Translations under genes and position numbers: made by a program
In this document: piece after piece, positions 29,400-37,416 of the stretch
Position numbering within the stretch: the stretch's first letter is position 1
Layout: every line of letters starts with the position of its first letter
Assembly (NCBI GenBank): GCA_903906695.1
Contig: CAIVLG010000037.1
Coordinates: 1 to 64,000 of the forward strand
Reading direction: 5' to 3'
DNA length: 64,000 bases
Source: an uncultured beta proteobacterium
GTDB lineage: Bacteria; Pseudomonadota; Gammaproteobacteria; Burkholderiales; Burkholderiaceae_C
Notes under the pieces: generated by a model
What the model was told of the DNA's origin: nothing
The model's database searches: none
Seen by the model: only the letters and a program-made list of their open reading frames with translations

Positions 29400-30358
29400 G
29401 AAGCGAGCAATTCTCCAAAGCGGCGCAAGTCCACATTGCCACCGCTGACGATGATGCCGACGCGCTTGCCCGCCAGCGGCAAACCGGCATGGCAGGCTGC
29501 GGCGAAGCCCAGGCAACCCGTGGGTTCAGCAAGCATCTTCATGCGCTCGGCAAAAAAACGCATAGCTTCGACCAGCTGCACATCGCTGGCAGTCAAGACA
29601 TCGTCCACGTCGCGCCGGATCAGGGCAAAGGTGTACTGCCCCAAATGCTGGGTCTGCGCGCCGTCGGCGATGGTACGCGGTGTCTCGATATGAACAATGG
29701 CTCCGCTGCGAAACGACTGCTGGCCGTCGTTGCCGGCCTCGGGTTCGACGCCATACACCTTGCACTGCGGCGACAGCGACCGCGCCGACAGCGCCGAACC
29801 ACTGAGCAATCCGCCACCACCCAGCGGCACCAGCAGCAGGTCCAGTGAACCCACTTCATCGATCAATTCTTTCGCCGCTGTGCCGGCCCCGGCAATCACG
29901 TCCGGGTGGTCGTAAGGCGGGATCAGCGTCAGGCCGCGCTGCCCGGCCAGCTCACGCCCCATGGCCTCACGGTCGCTCTGAAAGCGGTCAAACAGAATCA
30001 CCTCGGCGCCGTAGCCGCGCGTCGCATCGATCTTGGCCTGCGGCGCGTCCTGCGGCATCAGGATCGTGGCCGGGATGCCGAGAATGCGCGCCGACAGGGC
30101 GATTGCCTGCGCGTGGTTGCCGGAAGAAAAAGTAATCACGCCCGCCTTCTTTTGCGCTGCGCTGAATTTCGACAAGGCATTGAAAGCACCGCGAAACTTG
30201 AAGGCACCCATGCGCTGGAAGTTCTCGCACTTGAAGAACAGGCTGGCGCCAAGGCGTTCATCGGCGGTGCGCGAACGCAGCACCGGGGTCTGATGCGCAT
30301 GGCCTTTGAGCCGCGCCGCGGCCGCAGTCACGTCGTCGTAGGTCGGCAAATTCAACAT
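29396..30358 (-). CDS. Threonine/serine dehydratase family (PLP-dependent fold type II)
   Basis: FFKCENFQRMGAFKFRGAFNAL PLP-lysine motif; ITFSSGNHAQAIALSARILGIPATILMP; VPLGGGGLLSG. Confidence 0.9.
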   Translation of the reverse strand: MLNLPTYDDVTAAAARLKGHAHQTPVLRSRTADERLGASLFFKCENFQRMGAFKFRGAFNALSKFSAAQKKAGVITFSSGNHAQAIALSARILGIPATILMPQDAPQAKIDATRGYGAEVILFDRFQSDREAMGRELAGQRGLTLIPPYDHPDVIAGAGTAAKELIDEVGSLDLLLVPLGGGGLLSGSALSARSLSPQCKVYGVEPEAGNDGQQSFRSGAIVHIETPRTIADGAQTQHLGQYTFALIRRDVDDVLTASDVQLVEAMRFFAERMKMLAEPTGCLGFAAACHAGLPLAGKRVGIIVSGGNVDLRRFGELLAS

Positions 30359-30475
30359 CTTCGAGCTTCCATTCGATTTAGGGTGAGACGCAGAAAAACA
30401 GATCCAGTGTATCCATCTGAAGCGCGAATACGCCTTGAGCCTGCCTGATTGACGGCTGGGCGAAAGTCCGGGTGA

Positions 30476-31021
30476 CTAGGGCTCGATGGCGCTTTGGCTC
30501 ATCAATTCTTCAGCCTCGGAAATCTCTTTTGGTGTCGGTCGGTCCACCATGACCGGGATCTGGGCCAGCGTCAGGGTCTTGAGGGCGACGCTGCCCAGAA
30601 AAACTCTGGACAGGCCGCCGCGTCCGTGCGAGCCGATGAAGATCATGCCGCAGTTCCCGTGCCTGGCGGCCTCGACAATGGCCGGCGCCGGAGCGGAGTT
30701 GAATTCGATGCGCTTGCTGGCCGCAACACTGCGCGCGGCCGCCGCGTTGATGACCAGATCGAGATAACGCTCAGCGATGGCACGGCATTGCTGCTGGTAG
30801 TCGGCCTCGGACGGATACTCGAACGGAATGCCGCCGAGGTAGACCGGGTAACGGTAGACCGGAATCGAATGAAAGGCAACGATCGGCAGTTGCAATCGCC
30901 TGGCAAATTCGACCGCCTTCAACGCCGCTGCAATCGACAACGCCGAGCCGTCGGTCGGAACCAGCATGGCCCCGAGGGTCGGGCCGCCGCGCTGCAGCGA
31001 CACCACGTTGCCGGTGGCCAT
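30476..31021 (-). CDS. Universal stress protein (UspA family)
   Basis: AMLVPTDGSALSIAAALKAVEFARRLQLPIVAFHSIPVY...GMIFIGSHGRGGLSRVFLGSVALKTLTLAQIPVMV. Confidence 0.9.
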   Translation of the reverse strand: MATGNVVSLQRGGPTLGAMLVPTDGSALSIAAALKAVEFARRLQLPIVAFHSIPVYRYPVYLGGIPFEYPSEADYQQQCRAIAERYLDLVINAAAARSVAASKRIEFNSAPAPAIVEAARHGNCGMIFIGSHGRGGLSRVFLGSVALKTLTLAQIPVMVDRPTPKEISEAEELMSQSAIEP

Positions 31022-31026
31022 GCTTC

Positions 31027-31791
31027 TCAGAGCCTGAAGTTGCGCAGCGCTTCGTATGACAGGATCCGGATCTCGCGTCGCTCGACCTCAATGATGCCCT
31101 CGCGGCGCAGGGCCGAAAAGGCGCGACTGACCGACTCCAGCGTCACGTTGAGGTAGCTGCCAATGTCGCGGCGCGTCATCGGCAAAATGAATTGATTCGG
31201 TGAATAGCCCATCGCGGCAAAACGCTGAGCTTGAATGCACAGGAAGTGCGCCACCCGGACCTCGGTCTTGGGCAAGTTGGTCATGGCGTAGGCACTTTGC
31301 TCCTGTACCATCTCGCGACTGATGGCCCAATACGCGACGCGTTCCAAATCATTACACGAGCGCTGCTGCGCAAACAGGGCCTCGTCCGGAATCCGGACCA
31401 AGTCGCAGTCAGTCAGTGCCACCACTTCGCTCATGTATTTGCCGTGCCAAATACCGTCAGAGCCGAGCAGATCGCCCTTCATCGGAAAGGCAATCACATG
31501 CTCACCGCCATCGACATCGGTCATGCTGGTCTTCAAGGCGCCCAGGCGAACCACGTACAAACCGTCGAACGGGCGTCCCATACCCAGCGCGGACTGGCCG
31601 GCCTTGAGACGGCGGCGCCGGAACATGCTGGCGTCCTCCAGATGCCGAACCGGGCCATCGAAACGCAACAAACTCAGCAGTTCCGAAAAATCCGTCCAGC
31701 GCTCGTCGCGCTCTAACTTCAGCGCGCCCTGACTGAATGACGGCTGCCAGCGGGCATGCATCGAGCTCGACTCAACTTGCACGTTCATCAT
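31027..31791 (-). CDS. Crp/Fnr family transcriptional regulator lacking FNR Fe-S cysteines
   Basis: cNMP-like domain plus HTH RRDIGSYLNVTLESVSRAFSALRREGIIEVERREIRILS. No N-terminal cysteine cluster. Confidence 0.9.
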   Translation of the reverse strand: MMNVQVESSSMHARWQPSFSQGALKLERDERWTDFSELLSLLRFDGPVRHLEDASMFRRRRLKAGQSALGMGRPFDGLYVVRLGALKTSMTDVDGGEHVIAFPMKGDLLGSDGIWHGKYMSEVVALTDCDLVRIPDEALFAQQRSCNDLERVAYWAISREMVQEQSAYAMTNLPKTEVRVAHFLCIQAQRFAAMGYSPNQFILPMTRRDIGSYLNVTLESVSRAFSALRREGIIEVERREIRILSYEALRNFRL

Positions 31792-31853
31792 GATTGTCTC
31801 CCCTGACGGATGACGGCGCCCGGCGAGCGTCGTAATCAACCGTGCACTGAACT

Positions 31854-32597
31854 TTAGGTAGCGCTGGATAAACCGTCTGTAGGGAGTTCTTGATACGCCG
31901 TGTCAGCAAACGGCGCCAACTGCGGTGCAGTCTGATGCAGATCAAACTCTACGCCCGGTTGTACGTCGGCGTCGAGCAGCCGGTATTGAATCGCCAGCCG
32001 TACCAGCGCGGTCACATCGGCCACGCCGAGCTTGGCCATCAAGCGACTGCGGTAGGTGGCCACCGTCTTGGGCGAGAGGTGAAGTTCCAGACCGATGCGT
32101 GAACTTGACCGGCCGTTGACTACCATGCTGACGATTTGTCGCTCGCGCGGCGAAAGCTTGCCGAAGGGATCGATACGGTCCGGATGAACCAGGACCTCAA
32201 GCGCCAGACCACTGACCTCAGCGCCCAGATAGCGCCGACCCTGCGCCGCGGCTTCGATCGCGTTCATCAGTTCGACTCCGGCTGAACCTTTGAGCACGTA
32301 GGCGCTGGCTCCCATACGCAGCGCTTCGGCCACATCGCGCGGCTGCGCCGACATGCTCAGCACAACGCAGCGTGTCGCCAAATTGCGGCGCGACAGTTCG
32401 GCCAGCAATTCGAAGCCGGAACGCCCGCCCAGGTTGAGATCGAGTAGCAAAACCTCCGGACACAGTTGCAACAGGTCCGACAGCGCCTGCGTCAGATCGG
32501 CTGAATCGCCGACCACCTGATGACCTTTGGCCTCAAGCATGGCACGCAGGCCTTCGCGCACGATCTGGTGGTCATCAACCAGGTAGAGACGGGTCAT
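31854..32597 (-). CDS. LuxR/NarL-family response regulator
   Basis: REC (LYLVDDHQIVREGLRAMLEAKGH...LLLDLNLGG) plus LuxR HTH (LSPRERQIVSMVVNGRSSSRIGLELHLSPKTVATYRSRLMAKLGV). Confidence 0.93.
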   Translation of the reverse strand: MTRLYLVDDHQIVREGLRAMLEAKGHQVVGDSADLTQALSDLLQLCPEVLLLDLNLGGRSGFELLAELSRRNLATRCVVLSMSAQPRDVAEALRMGASAYVLKGSAGVELMNAIEAAAQGRRYLGAEVSGLALEVLVHPDRIDPFGKLSPRERQIVSMVVNGRSSSRIGLELHLSPKTVATYRSRLMAKLGVADVTALVRLAIQYRLLDADVQPGVEFDLHQTAPQLAPFADTAYQELPTDGLSSAT

Positions 32598-34417
32598 TGA
32601 GTCGAGCTCCAGTTGAAACTGACGCATGTTCCGCGGCCTGGCGTCGAATCGATCCTGACCCTGGCTCCTATCATGTGGGCGCGCTCGTGCATGCCAAGAA
32701 TGCCCAGATGACGCGTCCTGCCATCGGGCTCGGCCATGATACCGGACCCGAGGTCGACAACTTCCACCTGCAGCGAGCTGGCGGTACCTGACATGCGCAC
32801 CAAAACCGAAGCTGAGCCCGAATGGCGCATGGCATTTTCGATTGCTTCCCGGGCCACCATGAAGGCCGCATATTCAAGCTCAAGGGGCCAGCGCAGCTCG
32901 CTGCTTTCGGGCGCGGCGCGAAATGAAAGGTCGATTCTCGGCTGCGTCAGCGCGCGGTTGCGAAGTTCATTGTCGAGGGCGGCCACCAGGCCGTGCTCCT
33001 CCAGCAGCGGTGGACGCAGGTCCATCAGCACCTGCCTGATCTGGCTGACGGCGTGGCCAATCAGAACCCCAATCTGTCCTTGCAGCCGGGCAATCTCCGG
33101 TGACGGCGCGAGGCCCTGATCAGACTGGAAGGTCAACACCGTTTCATGCGCCATGCGAATCGCCGCCATCGTCTGACCCAGATGATCGTGCAGCGTTTGC
33201 GCCAGACCCTTGACCAGTGTTCTCTCCTGTGACATGAGCCGTTGCGTCAGATCGGAGAGCAGCTCGCGCGAGCGTTGCAGTTCGCCGGCGCGGCGCACAC
33301 GATCGGTGACGTCGCGCAGGCAGGCAATCAGCAGCAGCTCGCCGCCATGCTCGACCTTGGATACAGTTGCCTCCATCTCGATCAGTTGCCCGTCGAATCG
33401 AACTCCCTGGACCCGCCGGCCCCCGCCCAGGCTTCGACTGGCCGTGGCCGACGCGGCAAAGTCGTGCAGGTGCTGCGGATGTGCTGCCCGCACGACTTCG
33501 GGCAGCAGCAGATCCATGGTCTGCCCCAGCATGCAGTCGCGCGAGCGGCCAAAAATGCGCTCGGCCCCGGGGTTGAACATTTTGATGCACCCGTTGACAT
33601 CGGTGGCGACAATCGCATCGTCAGTCGCGTTGATCACGCTGGCGAGTACCTGCCGCTCTTCCCGTAATTTCCGCTCCGCCTGGTGCTTGTCCGTGATGTC
33701 ACGAAAGTACACGGCAAGCCCTTCCTTGGAAGGATAGGCTGTGACCGAAAGCCAGGTGTTCAAGCCATCCGCGTCGGCGGACTCGAAGCTGGTCGTGCGC
33801 GACTCGGCCACGGCACGCTGGTACTCGATCTGGTAAATGCTGCCAACCGCAGCCGGATATTTTTCCCACACATTGCAACCGAGCAATTCCTCGCGACTGC
33901 GCCGCAGCACTTTTTCGGCGTGTGCGTTGACGTATGTGAAACACCAGTTGCGGTCGAGCGCGAAGAAGGCATCGGTCATGCTCTCGATCACGTCGGTCAC
34001 GCGCCGCCACATTTGCTGCTGCTCCCGTGCCTGACGGCGTCGCCCCGACATGTCGGTCACCATCACCAGGCGCGCCTGCACAGCGCCGCGCTGTAAATCC
34101 TGCGTCACGATCTCGACCTGCATCGCCTCGCCATCACCGCTGCGGTGCCGCCAGCTGCGCCGCGCCACGCGCTCGATCAGCGGCAGCCTGAGAGATTCGC
34201 GCAGTCGCTCGTGCTCCTCGGCAGGATGCAGGTCGGGCACGCTCAGTCGCAGAAAAGCCTCTTTGCTGTAGCCATAAAGCGTCAGGGCAGCCTGATTGAC
34301 GCCCAGCATGCGCAGCGTCTGCACGTCGTAAATCCACATCGGCGAGGGACTGCTGCGGAAGACCTCGCGATAGCCGGCATCGATGCCTGAGAACAGATCC
34401 TGAGTGAGCGCATCCAT
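32594..34417 (-). CDS. PAS-domain sensor histidine kinase (HisKA_3/NarX type)
   Basis: Three PAS domains, then LAQTLHDHLGQTMAAIRMAHE (HisKA_3) and HATPase. Stop overlaps the start of the response regulator. Confidence 0.9.
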   Translation of the reverse strand: MDALTQDLFSGIDAGYREVFRSSPSPMWIYDVQTLRMLGVNQAALTLYGYSKEAFLRLSVPDLHPAEEHERLRESLRLPLIERVARRSWRHRSGDGEAMQVEIVTQDLQRGAVQARLVMVTDMSGRRRQAREQQQMWRRVTDVIESMTDAFFALDRNWCFTYVNAHAEKVLRRSREELLGCNVWEKYPAAVGSIYQIEYQRAVAESRTTSFESADADGLNTWLSVTAYPSKEGLAVYFRDITDKHQAERKLREERQVLASVINATDDAIVATDVNGCIKMFNPGAERIFGRSRDCMLGQTMDLLLPEVVRAAHPQHLHDFAASATASRSLGGGRRVQGVRFDGQLIEMEATVSKVEHGGELLLIACLRDVTDRVRRAGELQRSRELLSDLTQRLMSQERTLVKGLAQTLHDHLGQTMAAIRMAHETVLTFQSDQGLAPSPEIARLQGQIGVLIGHAVSQIRQVLMDLRPPLLEEHGLVAALDNELRNRALTQPRIDLSFRAAPESSELRWPLELEYAAFMVAREAIENAMRHSGSASVLVRMSGTASSLQVEVVDLGSGIMAEPDGRTRHLGILGMHERAHMIGARVRIDSTPGRGTCVSFNWSSTQ

Positions 34418-34452
34418 GCGGGAATTACAACACGGCAAGCTACAAAACAGAC

Positions 34453-34478
34453 CCGCCAGCCTTTTCAGGGGCTGGCGG
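34453..34478 (-). terminator. Hairpin, likely minus-strand terminator
   Basis: CCGCCAGCC-CCTGAAAA-GGCTGGCGG followed on the minus strand by GTCTGTTTTGT. Confidence 0.5.
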
Positions 34479-34781
34479 TATGGCGAGGAACCCGGGTCAG
34501 CTAGTCAGGCTGGCGCGTCTGGGGTCGTCCTCGTCCGCCTTGATGTCGAGCAACAAGACTTGGTTCAATTGCTCAAACCCCCCAGCATCGTACCCCGTTG
34601 GAAGACCTTGCGGACGCCCTAACAAAGCACCGCTTCACTTTAATCCGAGTCGCCCCAGGTCCCTTGCGAATTCTCAATTCGCCAGAGGATTTGCAAACGG
34701 TTCCAGCGGCAGCAGGAGGCGCTCGCCATCGCAAAGGATCAGCGGCCCAAAGTCACACGAATACACTGGTCGTCCAGCACC

Positions 34782-37340
34782 ATGCTCAAACTCCTGAAAA
34801 CCTTCTCCTGGCAAGAGCTGCGGCATCACCCCTGGCGCAATGCAGCGGCCGTGCTTGCGGTGATGCTGGGGGTTGCGCTGGCGTTCTCGGTGCATTTGAT
34901 CAACGCCTCGGCGCTCGACGAATTCGCCAGTGCAGTGCGTTCGATCGGTGGCCAGCCGGACTTGGAACTGCGCGCCGCGCAGGGCAGTTTCGACGAGAAG
35001 CTATATGCCCTTGTCGCCGCCAAGCCGCAGGTGGCGCTGGCCTCGCCGGTGCTGGAGCTCAGCACCTATGCGTTGAGCGACAAGTCCGAGCGCGTGCTGT
35101 TGCGTGTGGTCGGGGTCGATGCGCTGCTGGTGGCCGGCGTGGCGCCGGCACTGATGCCGCGCCCGGTCGGTCAGACCGATCGGCTCGCGCTGTTCGCTCC
35201 GGAGGCGGTGTTTCTGAACGCGAACGCGGCGAGTCGCCTGAGCGGCGAGCGGCTGCAACTGCAAAGCGCCCTGCGGCTCAAACCGGTCACGGTGGCGGGC
35301 AGCGTGAGCGCGGCAGGCGCCGCGCTGGCAGTGATGGACATTGGCGCGGCGCAGGAATTGTTTGGCAGGCAGGGACAACTATCGCGCATCGACCTGCGCC
35401 TGCACGCCGGTGTCGACCGCCAAGCCTTCGCGCGCGCCCTGCACGCCGATCCCCTGTGGCCACCCGGCATCACACTGAGCGAGCCCGGCGACGCTGTGGC
35501 CCAGGTCAACAATATGTCGCGCGCCTACCGTGTCAACCTCAGCGTGCTGGCCCTGGTAGCGCTGTTCACGGGGGCTTTTCTGGTTTTTTCGGTGTTGTCG
35601 CTGGGCGTGGCCAAACGCACGCAGCAGTTTGCACTGCTCGGCGTGCTGGGCCTGAGCGCGCGCGACCGGCTGGCGCTGGTGTTATGGGAGTCGCTGATCC
35701 TCGGCCTGATCGGCTCCGGCGCTGGCCTGGCGCTCGGCACTGCGCTGGCGGCACTGGCCTTGCGGCTGCTGGGTGGCGACCTCGGCGGCGGCTATTTTGC
35801 CGGCGCCGCACCCAGTCTGCAATGGGATGGACACGCTGCCCTGCTCTACGGACTGCTGGGAGTCGGTGCCGCGCTGGCCGGCGGTTGGTGGCCGGCACGC
35901 CAGATGCAGCGGCTGTCCCCCGCGCTGGCACTCAAAGGTCTGGACGCGGGAGCGCTGAAAACTCGCAGTCACTGGATCAGCCTCCTGATGCTGGCCTGCA
36001 GCGCCTTGCTGGCCACAGCGCCGCCGGTCCTCGACATGCCGCTGGCGGCCTATCTGGCGATCGGCCTGCTGCTGCTCGGCGGTATCACGGCCTTGCCCTG
36101 GTGGGTCGGACTGATTCTGGACCAACTGGCACCCAAGGTAGCCCGGCTGGCCCTGCCGCTGCTCGCGGTGGAGCGTGCGCGGCGTGTTCGCGAGAGCGCG
36201 GCCGTGGCCGTCAGCGGCGTGGTCGCAGCCCTGAGTCTGGCGGTGGCGCTGACCGTGATGGTGGCGAGCTTTCGCGGCTCGATGATGCAGTGGCTCGACC
36301 AGGTGCTGCCGGCCGATTTGTATCTGCGCAGTGCCCGCAATCTGGGCGCCGGCGAGACGGTCTACTTCAGCCCCGAGTTTGTCCAGGCGGCGGCACAACT
36401 GGCTGGCGTCCAGCGCGTTCAGGCCCAGCGCCTGATGCCCCTGCTGCTGGACCCGTCGCGGCCGACGGTGACGCTGATCGCGCGCGAGATCGGCGAGCCG
36501 CGGCGTGGCCTGCCACTGACCACCGAGCCCTTGCCGATACCGCCGGGGAGAATCGGCATCTACGTGAGCGAGGCAATGGTCGACCTCTATGGCGCCCGAC
36601 CCGGCCAGACGTTCGCGCCATTGGCGGCTGCCTTCAAGACCTTGGGCCCCTTGGCGCGTGCGCCAGCCGTCCCCTTTTTCGTCGCCGGTGTCTGGCGCGA
36701 TTATGCGCATCAGGCTGGCGCGATTGCGATTGACCGGCAAGCCTTCGAGGCCCTCAGCGGCGACCGACGCAGCAACGACATGGCGCTCTGGCTCAATGAC
36801 AAATTGGCAGCCGAGCAGGTCGAGCAAGCCCTGCGCACGCTGGCCGACTCGTTCGACAAGGGCGCCGGGCCATTGCTCGAATTTGGCAGCGCGAGCCAGA
36901 TCCGCGCTACCTCGCTCAAAATCTTCGACCGCAGTTTTGCCGTGACCTACTGGTTGCAAGCAGTGGCGATCGGCATCGGGCTGTTTGGCGTCGCCGCTAG
37001 CTTCAGCGCGCAGGTGCTGGCGCGGCGCAAGGAGTTTGGGCTGCTGGCGCATCTCGGCCTGACACGCCGGCAAATCCTGGCCGTGGTGGCCTTTGAGGGC
37101 GCTGCATGGACCCTGCTCGGCGCCATCGCCGGCCTCGGCCTTGGCCTGGCGGTAGCGCTGCTGCTGGTGCAGGTAGTGAACCCCCAAAGCTTTCACTGGA
37201 CCATGGATCTGCTGCTGCCCTGGGGCAGGCTACTGGCCCTGTGCCTGGCTGTGGTGACGGCCGGCACCGTCACGGCCTTGCTCGCCGGCCGAGCCGCAGC
37301 GAGCAAGGATGCGGTGCTGGCGGTCAAGGAAGATTGGTAG
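34782..37340 (+). CDS. FtsX-like ABC transporter permease (YbbP-type)
   Basis: 852 aa; LKTFSWQELRHHPWRNAAAVLAVMLGVALAFSVHLINASAL, duplicated FtsX domains, ending AGRAAASKDAVLAVKEDW. Confidence 0.9.
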   Translation: MLKLLKTFSWQELRHHPWRNAAAVLAVMLGVALAFSVHLINASALDEFASAVRSIGGQPDLELRAAQGSFDEKLYALVAAKPQVALASPVLELSTYALSDKSERVLLRVVGVDALLVAGVAPALMPRPVGQTDRLALFAPEAVFLNANAASRLSGERLQLQSALRLKPVTVAGSVSAAGAALAVMDIGAAQELFGRQGQLSRIDLRLHAGVDRQAFARALHADPLWPPGITLSEPGDAVAQVNNMSRAYRVNLSVLALVALFTGAFLVFSVLSLGVAKRTQQFALLGVLGLSARDRLALVLWESLILGLIGSGAGLALGTALAALALRLLGGDLGGGYFAGAAPSLQWDGHAALLYGLLGVGAALAGGWWPARQMQRLSPALALKGLDAGALKTRSHWISLLMLACSALLATAPPVLDMPLAAYLAIGLLLLGGITALPWWVGLILDQLAPKVARLALPLLAVERARRVRESAAVAVSGVVAALSLAVALTVMVASFRGSMMQWLDQVLPADLYLRSARNLGAGETVYFSPEFVQAAAQLAGVQRVQAQRLMPLLLDPSRPTVTLIAREIGEPRRGLPLTTEPLPIPPGRIGIYVSEAMVDLYGARPGQTFAPLAAAFKTLGPLARAPAVPFFVAGVWRDYAHQAGAIAIDRQAFEALSGDRRSNDMALWLNDKLAAEQVEQALRTLADSFDKGAGPLLEFGSASQIRATSLKIFDRSFAVTYWLQAVAIGIGLFGVAASFSAQVLARRKEFGLLAHLGLTRRQILAVVAFEGAAWTLLGAIAGLGLGLAVALLLVQVVNPQSFHWTMDLLLPWGRLLALCLAVVTAGTVTALLAGRAAASKDAVLAVKEDW

Positions 37341-37416
37341 TTGCAGGCTGCGTTACATTCGTGACGGTCGCGCACGCTTGCGAAAATGCAAGTTGCGCAT
37401 ACGAAGGAAACGCACC

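Noticed and set aside
34598-36733. 711-aa plus ORF
   Set aside because: Low-complexity Arg/Ala/Gly shadow frame overlapping the FtsX-like permease, which has clear TM segments.
35682-37196. 504-aa minus ORF
   Set aside because: Gln/His/Arg-rich antisense ORF of a GC-rich gene, no domain features.
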